From positions 1 to 48,552 of the forward strand of contig CALANA010000168.1 in NCBI GenBank assembly GCA_937925925.1: a stretch of 48,552 nt of DNA, read 5' to 3'. The DNA is from an uncultured Chloroflexales bacterium (GTDB lineage: Bacteria; Chloroflexota; Chloroflexia; Chloroflexales; Chloroflexaceae). Numbering within the stretch: the first letter of the stretch is position 1; the number at the start of each line of letters is the position of its first letter. Both the position numbers and the translations under genes were made by a program. The notes beneath the pieces were generated by a model. That model was given only the letters and a program-made list of their open reading frames with translations, had not been told where the DNA came from and ran no database searches. Of the stretch, positions 1 through 8,241 are shown in pieces.

Positions 1-135
1 AGACCTGCCAGCTATCGCAATCGGCTCGATACGTTAATATCGCGCCTGCGCACCAGGCTCGAACCGACAGCGTTTCAGATTGAGAGTATTCGTGGACAGG
101 GCTACCGTCTGGTGCCGAAGAAGGCGGACAATTAA
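1..135 (+). CDS. Response regulator, OmpR/PhoB-type DNA-binding C-terminus (partial)
   Basis: The window opens inside a gene: frame 1 is open from base 1 and stops at TAA 133-135, giving 44 residues. The text reads LDTLISRLRTRLE followed by IESIRGQGYRLVP, the end of the winged-helix domain (Trans_Reg_C) of OmpR/PhoB-type regulators: recognition helix, then the beta-hairpin wing with the RG-x-GYRL signature. The receiver domain and start lie upstream of the window, so the partner kinase and regulon are unknown. A stand-alone winged-helix regulator of the SARP/CadC kind is a less likely alternative. Confidence 0.8.
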   Translation, partial: RPASYRNRLDTLISRLRTRLEPTAFQIESIRGQGYRLVPKKADN

Positions 136-209
136 ATCGCCGGAGATCGCAATACCTGGGGTAACCGTTCAGGTGCGGTGGTTGGGCGGGGCACGACCCC
201 GCCCGGAGG

Positions 210-318
210 TTCCCGGGGGTTGTGCGGGCCGCAGGCCTCCGCAACATGCACCGTCACTGTTGCTACCGGATACGAAAGCGCGTTCCCGGGGGTTGTGCGG
301 GCCGCAGGCCTCCGCAAC
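210..318. repeat. 36-bp direct repeat, two copies
   Basis: The same 36 bases, beginning TTCCCGGGGGTTGTGCGGGC and ending CCTCCGCAAC, occur at 210-245 and 283-318 with 37 bases between them. The unit contains the small palindrome GGCCGCAGGCC. It lies in the gene-free stretch 136-805 and I see no coding function. It looks like a dispersed GC-rich intergenic repeat. Confidence 0.85.
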
Positions 319-445
319 CCCCGCTGGCGAAAGTTCCCCTGAACGGTTACTTACCTGGGTGTGTTATATTGATACTATACGATTCTTGTATCTACGACCG
401 TTTCGACCTGAATATTCCGACGCGCAGCAGTTCGTTCCAGGGGTA

Positions 446-795
446 GGTTCGTTGTCATATGCGAAAGTGTAAGACTGACCACCGGACTCGGACGGTCGAA
501 GCCACATTGGTATTATACCGCTGTGACTTGAACCTTCCGCATGTGCTTGCCATTCCTACTCCACCGAGACTACGTCTCGGCGGGGGGCGAGGGCCTGCGG
601 CCCCCGCCCATGTTCCTTTTCTGGTGCGGCGTTGCTTCGCCGCGCCGCACCAGAAAGGGGATTTTGGCGTAGAGACGTTGCATGCAACGCCTCTCTGCCC
701 CTCGACATCTTTTTCGAGGGGAAGGCTCGTTGTCGCATGAGCAAGCGTAAGAGGAACCAAAGGATGCGGAAGGTCGAAATCACATTGGTATGAAA
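446..795. repeat. Dispersed repeat family F: two direct copies flanking a palindrome cluster
   Basis: Bases 446-515 and 725-791 are diverged direct copies of one roughly 68-bp sequence. Both have GTTCGTTGTC/GCTCGTTGTC near the left end and GGTCGAA-x-CACATTGGTAT at the right. Between them (564-721) lie three stem-loops in a row: CCGAGAC-tac-GTCTCGG (564-580), a perfect 13-bp stem (619-631 with 643-655) and CCCCTCGA/TCGAGGGG (698-721). The last is followed by no useful T-run. A third, inverted copy of the same family lies at 16507-16640 and shares the GCGTTGCATxCAACGC palindrome. The element looks like a non-coding, MITE-like repeat. Confidence 0.7.
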
Positions 796-805
796 GGGTC
801 AGAAC

Positions 806-1330
806 GTGTGCGCGATGAGCGAAGAAAAAACGCCCCCTGCGGCTGACCAGCACGGTGAGTCTGATAGTGACCCCACGCGGTCTGAACCAGCACAACCATT
901 GACGCACCGCAGCTTTCAGAGCATCGTTGATCAACGCATTGCCGCAGCCGAGGCGGCCGGTCTGTTCGCTGATCTGCCCGGAGCGGGCAAGCCGCTGAAG
1001 CTTGATGATGATGCACTGGTACCTGAAGAGGATCGGGCGGCGTTTCGCCTGCTGCGGAACGCCGGGTTCGCGCCACCGTGGATCGAGTTGCAGAAGCAGA
1101 TCCTGGCCGATCAAGCCCGCCTGAAGGCCTGGTGCGAGCGCATCCAGCAGCGTTGGACGCTGCTAGGGCAGAGTGAGCGCGATCGCCTGCGGGCCGACTA
1201 TCGGCAACAGCTACAGGAATTGAATACGCTGATTATGCACTACAACCTGATTGTGCCGCGTGCTGCCGGTCAGCTGGCACCATTGCATATTGAGCAAGCG
1301 TTGATGGGGTTGGAAGGGCGTGAGGAGTAG
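806..1330 (+). CDS. DUF1992 / DnaJ homologue subfamily C member 28-like protein
   Basis: This is a 174-residue cytoplasmic protein. Residues about 30-100 match the DUF1992 (DnaJC28 conserved) domain: SFQSIVDQRIAAAEAAG, then FADLPGAGKPL, then the LRNAGFAPPWIELQKQI segment. The family is widespread in bacteria but its biochemical role is not established. No J-domain is present. GTG at 806 is preceded by AAAGGG at a good distance, while ATG at 815 (MSEEK) is an equally reasonable start. The N-terminal 30 residues are acidic and Thr/Pro-rich, probably disordered, and the rest is helical. The 5' end abuts a copy of repeat family F. No operon partner is present. Confidence 0.85.
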   Translation: MCAMSEEKTPPAADQHGESDSDPTRSEPAQPLTHRSFQSIVDQRIAAAEAAGLFADLPGAGKPLKLDDDALVPEEDRAAFRLLRNAGFAPPWIELQKQILADQARLKAWCERIQQRWTLLGQSERDRLRADYRQQLQELNTLIMHYNLIVPRAAGQLAPLHIEQALMGLEGREE

Positions 1331-1440
1331 ATTCCATCTGGGTGTTCGTAATGATACCTTCAGGCAATCAAGATGACCGGAACCGCCTGAAGGCGTTACG
1401 ACTGGTTGAAAGAACGCTGTCTTTGCGTTAAAGTCTCACC

Positions 1441-1466
1441 GGGTGCGACGCCAGAGCGCCGCACCC
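1441..1466. terminator. Candidate terminator hairpin between DUF1992 gene and gltB
   Basis: An 11-bp stem with one mismatch (GGGTGCGACGC against GCGCCGCACCC) and a 4-base loop lies 22 bases past the gltB stop and 110 bases past the DUF1992 stop. The two genes converge here, so it may end both. There is no T-tract on either side, so intrinsic termination would be weak. Confidence 0.45.
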
Positions 1467-1488
1467 ACACATACCAACTTCACAGATC

Positions 1489-4400
1489 TTATACCGCCAC
1501 CGGTTGCTGCTCATCCTGCGTGCGCGGTGGTTTGGGGTTGGACACAGCCACCGGTGCTTCCTTTGTACCCTCAGCCGCCGCTTCTAGCTTCGCCACTGCT
1601 TCATGGGGCATAACACGACGGAAAAGCGGGCGATACACATCCCAGTGTGACAGCACCTCGGCTGCCCGTGGGCTACGGGTCAGTTCCGCATGGCGTCGCA
1701 GGAGCGACAACAGCCGGGCCTCATCCTGCACACTTAAGGGATCGATACGCACCAGTTGCGGATTATAGCGCAATGCCAGCGTGTGCGTATCGTCGAGTAC
1801 ATATGCCACACCACCGGTCATGCCAGCCCCGAAGTTACGTCCAGTCTGCCCGAGAATGACCACCGTACCACCCGTCATATACTCGCAGCCGTGATCGCCT
1901 ACGCCCTCAACCACCGCGGTCGCACCGCTGTTACGGACGGCAAAACGTTCACCGACCTGTCCAGCCGCATACAACTCGCCGCCAGTGGCCCCATAGAGCA
2001 GCGTATTGCCCGCAATCACATTTTCATGCCAGCGGAAGCGAGCCTGTTCACTGGGTCGCACCACAATGACGCCACCGGCCATACCCTTGCCAACGTAGTC
2101 GTTGGCCTCACCAATCAACAGCAAATCCATACCGGGTGCGTTGAACGCCCCAAAGCTCTGCCCGGCTGTACCGTGCAATGTTACCTGTACGGTGTGGGGT
2201 GGCAGGCCTTTCTCACCGTACATCTGCCCAATCACCCCTGCGAGACGGGCACCGAATGTGCGGTCACGATTGCTGATCGTATAGTGAAGCGTAACCGAGC
2301 CATGCCCAGAAAGCGCCGTGTGTGCATCGTGTAGGAGGCAATCGTTCAGCGTCTTGCCGGGAGGCAGCGGGTTGCGCTGTCCGTTGTGCCGTATCTCCTG
2401 CGTATGCACGCTGGCAGCCGCGCCAAGCATGGGCGTCAGATCGAGCGAATCTACAGTAGGCATACCCGTCTTGCGCTGGCGCAGCAGATCGGTACGGCCA
2501 ACGGCTTCTTCCAGCGAACGCAGACCGAGTTCGGCCAGCACCTCGCGGATTTCCTGGGCCAGATAGCGGAAGAAGGCCATGACCATCTCTGGCTTGCCGG
2601 GGAACCTGGCCCGCAAATCCTCACGCTGAGTAGCAATACCGACCGGACAGTTGTTGGTGTGACAGGTACGGGCCATCACACAACCCTCGGCAATCAGCGC
2701 CGAGGTACCGAACGAGTACTCGTCTGCACCAAGGAGTGCGGCTAACACCACATCTCGACCGGTTTTGAACCCACCGTCGGCGCGCAGCCGCACGCGCCCG
2801 CGCAGGCCATTGAGCAACAGCGTCTGCTGCGTTTCCGCCAACCCCAGTTCCCACGAAATACCTGCGTTCTTGATACTGCTCAGGGCCGAAGCACCCGTGC
2901 CACCCGAATGCCCACTGATTAAGATCCCATCGGCATATCCCTTGGCTACACCGGCCGCAATCGTTCCCACGCCAGCGGTTGCGACGAGTTTGACCGAAAC
3001 GCGGGCATTCGCATTCACCTGCTTGAGGTCATAAATCAATTGCGCCAGATCCTCAATACTATAAATGTCGTGATGCGGCGGCGGGCTAATCAGTGATACC
3101 CCAGGAACAGTATGCCGGATACGGGCAATCTCGGCGCTCACCTTATGGCCGGGGAGTTGCCCCCCTTCACCGGGCTTACTGCCCTGAGCCATCTTGATTT
3201 GCAGCTCATCGGCGCTGGCAAGATAGGCCGGCGTCACCCCAAAACGCCCCGAGGCAACCTGCTTGATGCGGCTGTTGCGCTCATCAGTAAAGCGTTCAGG
3301 AGCCTCACCGCCTTCACCGCTGTTGCTCATACCGCCCAGGCGATTCATCGCAATCGCCAGCGTTTCGTGCGCCTCGCTGCTGGTGCTGCCGTGGCTCATC
3401 GCGGCCGTGCTAAAGCGTTGCACAATGGCCTCGATTGGCTCCACTTCATCCAGGGGCACGGGTGGGCCTGCGGGCACAAATTCGAGCAAGTGGCGCGGCT
3501 CAACCGGTGGACGATGGTTGACCATATCGGCATAGGCGCGATAGTTTTTGTAGCCATTTAACGCTGAATGCGAGTCACCGTTGAGCGCATCTTCGCTGTA
3601 CACCGCCTTGTGGAGCGCATGTACGACAGACGGGCTGAAGTCGTGATACTCACCACCCTTTTTGAACTTATAGAAACCAGGGTGTGGCAGTTTGAGCGGC
3701 TCGGTGCCAAACGCCCGCTGATGACGCGCCAGAACATCGTGGGCCAGTTTCTCATAGCTGATACCGCCAATGCGCGATGGGGTATTGGTGAAACAGGCAT
3801 CGATCAACTCCTGAGCCAGACCAACCGCTTCAAAGATCTGCGCCCCACAGTAGCTATCGAAGGGTGAGATCCCCATTTTGGACATAATCTTGAGCAGACC
3901 TTTGTTCAAAGCACTGATAAAATTCTGTTCTGCCTCATGCAACTGGCGTTCTCCATCCGTGGCAGTGGCTGCCGCATCTGGCAATATACCATCTTGCCGC
4001 ACATTCAACTCCGCCCGTTTGAGCGCCTGCACACTGTTCAGCGCCAGGTACGGATTGACCGCTTCGGCACCATACCCGACCAGACAGGCCAGGTGATGTA
4101 CCTCACGTGGCTCGCCGCTCTCCACCACCAGGCTTAGATAGGTGCGCAGCCCGGTGCGAATAAGATGGTGATGCACCGCGCCGAGCGCCAGGAGCGAGGG
4201 AATAGCTGCATATTCGGCATTGACTCCCCGATCACTAATAATCACGATCGGCGCACCATTGCGGACGGCCTGTTCGGCCGCAGCGCACAACTGCTGGATG
4301 GCTGTTCGTAGCCCTTGCGTCGCCTGCTGGGAATCGGTCAGCATTGCACTGGTGACGGGGAACAGCGCCTGGATAGTTGTTGGGCGCAACAGCGGGTCGG

Positions 4401-6198
4401 GATTAGACCGAATGGCCGCCAGTTGCGCATCTGTCAAAACCGGTGTTTGCAAATACAAGAGATGGGCATGTTCCGGCGTTTCCTGCAAAATGTCCAGGCG
4501 TCGTCCCAGACCAATACTCAACGACATAACCAGATCTTCGCGGAGCGGATCAATGGGCGGGTTGGTCACTTCGGCAAAGCGTTGCTTAAAGAACTGGAAT
4601 AACGGTCGCCCCAATTCGAGCTGTGACAGTACGGCTGCTGGTGTATCATCGCCCATTGAACCGACTGGCTCCTGTCCACTGCGGAGCATTGGTTTCAGGA
4701 TAACGTTGAGTTCTTCGCTGGTATAGCCAAAGGCCATTTGCTGGGACTCGAGTTGTCCGGCATCCATATCAGACAACGTCGGCAGAGGTGTTGGCAGGGC
4801 ATCGAGGCGACTCATCAGTGTTTTGAGCGAGCGATGATGCTGGGCCACCCAGTGTTCATACGGTTGGCGCCTGGCAAGCATATCCTTGATCTCCTGGTTG
4901 GTATAGAAGTGACCGGCGATCGTATCCACGGCAATCATCTGACCAGGGCCAAGCTTGCCTTTGTGGACAATGGTACGCTCATCAATCGGAAACGCACCTA
5001 CTTCACTGCCACTGACAACCAGACCATCCTCAGTTACCAGATACCGCGCCGGGCGCAACCCGTTACGATCCAATGCCGTACCGACAATCTGTCCATCACA
5101 GAAAGTCAGGGCGGCCGGGCCATCCCATGGCTCCATCAGGCACGCATGGTATTGGTAGAACGCCCGCAGCGACTGCGGGAGGTCACAGATTTTTTCCCAG
5201 GCTTCAGGCACCATCATACTCATTGCGTGGCGAATATCGCGCCCACCGAGTACCAGCAGTTCCAGCGTATTATCGAGTTGAGCCGAGTCGCTGCTGTCCA
5301 TATCGATAATATTGTGGATTGGCTGGGAGACATAGCCCCCGTCGCCGGTTGGTGCCGGGAAGTGAATGGTACCTTCACGCGCCCGCATCCAGTTCACGTT
5401 GCCCTGAAGCGTGTTGATCTCGCCATTGTGCGAGAGCATACGAAACGGCTGGGCACGATCCCAGGTTGGAAACGTATTGGTCGAATAGCGCTGATGATAG
5501 ACCGCCAGTGCCGTGACATAGGTCGAGTCACGCAGATCGGGATAGAAATCAGCCAGATTTGAGCCAAGCAACAACCCTTTGTAGACAATGCTGCGTGCGG
5601 AGAGCGACGCGATATAGGTTTCTAGTCCCTGAGATTTGAACGCTGCCTCCATATCCTTGCGGGCCAGATACAACGTGCGTTCATACGCCAGAGCATCCAT
5701 CTGGGCCGTGCGCGTGATCAACACCTGACGCAACTGCGGCTTCACCAGCAATGCGCGTTGCCCCAGCGCACTCTCATTGGTTGGCACGTCACGCCAGCCA
5801 GCCACTGTTAACCCGCGTGCCGTCAACGCCTGGGTAATAATCTGGCAACTGACGGCGGCAGCGGTGGTATCCTGCGGCAAAAACAGCATCCCCACGGCGA
5901 GGTCGTCGGGATTGATCGTGGTGCCCTGACGCTCCAGTTCGCGCATCAACAGGCTACGCGGAATCTGGGTCAAAACACCAGCACCGTCACCCGTTTTTGC
6001 ATCATCGGCGACAGCGCCTCGGTGTTCCAGATTACTCAAGGCAGTAAGAGCCATTAACAAAATATTGTGGCTCGGCTGACCATTGATCCGGGCCACAAAA
6101 CCGATACCACAGCCATCATGTTCAAACTGCGGGTCGTACAATGAGCGCTGCGGGTCGTACCATGTACGCTGAAGAATACCATAAGTGGGAACTTGCAT
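1489..6198 (-). CDS. gltB: Glutamate synthase, large (alpha) subunit
   Basis: 1569 residues, the usual length. GOGAT makes two glutamates from glutamine and 2-oxoglutarate in the cytoplasm. The class II amidotransferase domain starts at Cys30 (DGCGIGF), so a 29-residue propeptide is presumably removed to expose the nucleophile. A central domain (about 480-780), the FMN/2-oxoglutarate synthase domain (about 840-1230) and the C-terminal GXGXG beta-helix (about 1290-1500) follow. The 3Fe-4S ligands are visible in CVMARTCHTNNCPVGIA near residue 1175. The start is supported by AAGGTG upstream of ATG. No gltD lies on either side in this window, so the electron donor (ferredoxin, or NADPH through a distant GltD) cannot be decided. 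The 42 bases at 6127-6168 are a tandem 21-bp duplication in the propeptide, giving YDPQ twice. Confidence 0.97.
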   Translation of the reverse strand: MQVPTYGILQRTWYDPQRSLYDPQFEHDGCGIGFVARINGQPSHNILLMALTALSNLEHRGAVADDAKTGDGAGVLTQIPRSLLMRELERQGTTINPDDLAVGMLFLPQDTTAAAVSCQIITQALTARGLTVAGWRDVPTNESALGQRALLVKPQLRQVLITRTAQMDALAYERTLYLARKDMEAAFKSQGLETYIASLSARSIVYKGLLLGSNLADFYPDLRDSTYVTALAVYHQRYSTNTFPTWDRAQPFRMLSHNGEINTLQGNVNWMRAREGTIHFPAPTGDGGYVSQPIHNIIDMDSSDSAQLDNTLELLVLGGRDIRHAMSMMVPEAWEKICDLPQSLRAFYQYHACLMEPWDGPAALTFCDGQIVGTALDRNGLRPARYLVTEDGLVVSGSEVGAFPIDERTIVHKGKLGPGQMIAVDTIAGHFYTNQEIKDMLARRQPYEHWVAQHHRSLKTLMSRLDALPTPLPTLSDMDAGQLESQQMAFGYTSEELNVILKPMLRSGQEPVGSMGDDTPAAVLSQLELGRPLFQFFKQRFAEVTNPPIDPLREDLVMSLSIGLGRRLDILQETPEHAHLLYLQTPVLTDAQLAAIRSNPDPLLRPTTIQALFPVTSAMLTDSQQATQGLRTAIQQLCAAAEQAVRNGAPIVIISDRGVNAEYAAIPSLLALGAVHHHLIRTGLRTYLSLVVESGEPREVHHLACLVGYGAEAVNPYLALNSVQALKRAELNVRQDGILPDAAATATDGERQLHEAEQNFISALNKGLLKIMSKMGISPFDSYCGAQIFEAVGLAQELIDACFTNTPSRIGGISYEKLAHDVLARHQRAFGTEPLKLPHPGFYKFKKGGEYHDFSPSVVHALHKAVYSEDALNGDSHSALNGYKNYRAYADMVNHRPPVEPRHLLEFVPAGPPVPLDEVEPIEAIVQRFSTAAMSHGSTSSEAHETLAIAMNRLGGMSNSGEGGEAPERFTDERNSRIKQVASGRFGVTPAYLASADELQIKMAQGSKPGEGGQLPGHKVSAEIARIRHTVPGVSLISPPPHHDIYSIEDLAQLIYDLKQVNANARVSVKLVATAGVGTIAAGVAKGYADGILISGHSGGTGASALSSIKNAGISWELGLAETQQTLLLNGLRGRVRLRADGGFKTGRDVVLAALLGADEYSFGTSALIAEGCVMARTCHTNNCPVGIATQREDLRARFPGKPEMVMAFFRYLAQEIREVLAELGLRSLEEAVGRTDLLRQRKTGMPTVDSLDLTPMLGAAASVHTQEIRHNGQRNPLPPGKTLNDCLLHDAHTALSGHGSVTLHYTISNRDRTFGARLAGVIGQMYGEKGLPPHTVQVTLHGTAGQSFGAFNAPGMDLLLIGEANDYVGKGMAGGVIVVRPSEQARFRWHENVIAGNTLLYGATGGELYAAGQVGERFAVRNSGATAVVEGVGDHGCEYMTGGTVVILGQTGRNFGAGMTGGVAYVLDDTHTLALRYNPQLVRIDPLSVQDEARLLSLLRRHAELTRSPRAAEVLSHWDVYRPLFRRVMPHEAVAKLEAAAEGTKEAPVAVSNPKPPRTQDEQQPVAV

Positions 6199-6767
6199 AA
6201 CTTACACCTTACCCAATTCAAGGTTCAGCTTTCCTGACCGGCGATGTCTGGAAGTACCAACGTTCAAACGCGAACAGCGAACGGAAATTGCATCCTGTGC
6301 ATCCTGCATTATCAATCAACAGCAATAACTACAACTCCTCGTATCCTGAATTTTTGCAGAAATAACAAACGCTCACACAGGGCTCTCAAATCACTGAGTC
6401 CAGGCGAGCTTCGTTGGCGCATGATATTTTCAGAACTGTATGATAAAAAGAGATCCTCGTTGCGTCTTCGGAACGAGCATCTGGTGTACCAGCGAATTAT
6501 GGTGTTAGAAGATAGCCGTGTGGTTATCGACTTCCACTGGCACTGGCCTCACAGGGGCCGATAGACGGTACAATAATGATACTAGCGAACCAGAATGTGG
6601 GGATATACCATGGCCCGGCGATTCCCTCGCCTTGTTGAGGGTACTTCGGGCTTCGTTACACACTGACTGCGTAGCTAAAAAACTGTTAATTAAAGAAAAC
6701 TATACTATAATAGACTGCTTTTGTCAAATAGTTATTTGGATAGATCTTACAAATACAGGGCATATTT
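6199..6767. other. Gene-free divergent promoter region
   Basis: This 569-bp AT-richer stretch separates gltB (-) from the glycosyltransferase gene (+). The right end carries the predicted promoter at 6683-6711. An open frame at 6244-6564 has no ribosome site or recognisable protein character and I do not accept it. I see no convincing -35/-10 pair for gltB, although GATAAT on the minus strand (6308-6313) is a possible -10. Confidence 0.5.
6683..6711 (+). promoter_or_regulatory. Predicted sigma-70-type promoter for the GT4 gene
   Basis: A perfect TATAAT (6706-6711) sits in an AT-rich block. The hexamer 17 bases upstream is CTGTTA (6683-6688), a poor -35. Transcription would start near 6718, leaving a leader of about 50 bases before ATG 6768, which has AGGG seven bases upstream. 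Confidence 0.5.
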
Positions 6768-8201
6768 ATGGTTTTACCACGCATTGCCTATTGCTCGCCG
6801 GTCAACCCGGCTGCATCCGGTATTTCCGACTATAGTGAGGAGTTACTGCCCTATCTGGGTCAGTATGCAGATGTGACACTCTATCTTGCTGATGGTCTAC
6901 GACCCAATAATCCCGATCTGATGCGCTCGCTGGAGATACGCCCCTTGCGCCGCCTCGAACGCGATCAACGCCGCCAGCCATATGCAGGTATCGTGTATCA
7001 TATAGGCAACAGCCCGGTTCACGCCGACATCTGGCGTGTGGCACAACGTCTGCCTGGTGTGGTAGTATTACACGATTTTGTGTTGCATCATTTTATGCTC
7101 TGGTATGCCGCAAATGTCCAGCGAGACGTGCAATGCTATGTGCAAGACATGCAGCAACGGTATGGCGCAGAAGGGGCGCATGTGGCGCAGTTGATGATTC
7201 GCAGTCGTTTTACCGATGCCGCCTTTCGCTTCCCCTGTTGCGAGCCAGTGCTGGCTGCTGCCAGGGGCGTGGTAGCCCATAGTCGTTATGTCGAGGCGCA
7301 TGTGCAGGCGTTGCGCCCGACGTTACCCAGTGTGGTGGTGCCGATGGGCGTGCCGTTGCCACCCTTGATTGATCGTACCGAAGCACGGGCCCGGCTGGGA
7401 TTGCCCCTGGATGCGCTGGTGCTGGCAAGTTTTGGTCATATCAATGCCTACAAGCGCCTGGAGGCAGTATTACGAGCGGTGCTGGAGTTACGCCACGAGT
7501 GGCCGGATCTACGCTACATTCTGGTGGGCAGCCGATCCCCGCACTATGATGTTGTGGGCTGCATTCGACGCATGGGACTGGAGGATACGGTGATGATTAC
7601 GGGCTACGTGCCACGCCCGGTATTTGAGGATTATGTGGCGGCGACGGATATTTGTTTGAACCTGCGCTATCCTACGGGTGGGGAAACCAGTGCTAGTCTG
7701 CTCCGTCTATTGGGTGCCGGGCGGCCTACGCTGGTGAGTGCCACTGGTGCCTTTGCCGAATTACCTCCCGATGTGGCGGCACAGGTGGATCCAGATGCCA
7801 GCGAAGGAGATCTTATTCTGGCCTATTGCCGGTTACTGGCATGTCGTCCCGATGTCGCGGCAGCATTGGGAGCGCAGGCACGCGCCTATGTTGCCCGTGA
7901 GCATAATCTGGATCGGGCAGCACAGGGATACGCTCGCTTCCTGGCCCGATTGTATGGCTGGCAAACGGTACAACGCTGGCGACCGGCACCACTCTGGCGT
8001 GTGGCAGCGACCGAAGAGACTGGCCGTGCTGCCAGTCCTCCATCAGCACCAGATGCTGCCACGGTTGTGGCTGTGCCACCTTCAGACCCGGCTGTCGCTG
8101 CCACGATGACGGCCGCTTGCCAGGCACTGGTCGAATTGGGGATGACCGAACACGACGAGACGTTGCTGCGGGCAGTGGCCGAGCGTCTGGCCGAGTTGTA
8201 G
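6768..8201 (+). CDS. Glycosyltransferase, GT4-like (GT-B fold)
   Basis: 477 residues. The N-terminus RIAYCSPVNPAASGISDYSEELLPYL is the acceptor-side Rossmann start of GT4 enzymes, with the glycine-containing loop after the first strand (described here in two pieces: RIAYCSPVNP, then SGISDYSEELL). Residues about 205-380 form the donor-binding domain (Glycos_transf_1): LVLASFGHINAYKRL, a YILVGSRSPHYD strand, then ETSASLLRLLGAGRPTLV where family members place the nucleotide-sugar contact. The last 75 residues are an Ala/Pro/Thr-rich linker plus a short helix and are not catalytic. Sugar donor and acceptor are unknown. No signal peptide is present, so it is cytoplasmic or membrane-peripheral. The gene is followed after 40 bases by the sensor kinase gene; the functional link is unclear. 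Confidence 0.88.
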   Translation: MVLPRIAYCSPVNPAASGISDYSEELLPYLGQYADVTLYLADGLRPNNPDLMRSLEIRPLRRLERDQRRQPYAGIVYHIGNSPVHADIWRVAQRLPGVVVLHDFVLHHFMLWYAANVQRDVQCYVQDMQQRYGAEGAHVAQLMIRSRFTDAAFRFPCCEPVLAAARGVVAHSRYVEAHVQALRPTLPSVVVPMGVPLPPLIDRTEARARLGLPLDALVLASFGHINAYKRLEAVLRAVLELRHEWPDLRYILVGSRSPHYDVVGCIRRMGLEDTVMITGYVPRPVFEDYVAATDICLNLRYPTGGETSASLLRLLGAGRPTLVSATGAFAELPPDVAAQVDPDASEGDLILAYCRLLACRPDVAAALGAQARAYVAREHNLDRAAQGYARFLARLYGWQTVQRWRPAPLWRVAATEETGRAASPPSAPDAATVVAVPPSDPAVAATMTAACQALVELGMTEHDETLLRAVAERLAEL

Positions 8202-8241
8202 CCAGCAGCCTGGATCCGCAAAGGCAAAGAACCAAAACCGT

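Noticed and set aside
80-472. 130-codon plus-strand frame
   Set aside because: It overlaps the end of the response regulator out of frame and is made of the 36-bp direct repeats; the composition is Arg/Pro-rich with no homology.
455-1114. 219-codon minus frame over the DUF1992 gene
   Set aside because: Antisense of repeat family F and of a recognised gene; Arg-rich shadow translation.
6244-6564. 106-codon plus frame between gltB and the glycosyltransferase
   Set aside because: No ribosome site, no recognisable domain, and it lies in an AT-rich divergent promoter region.
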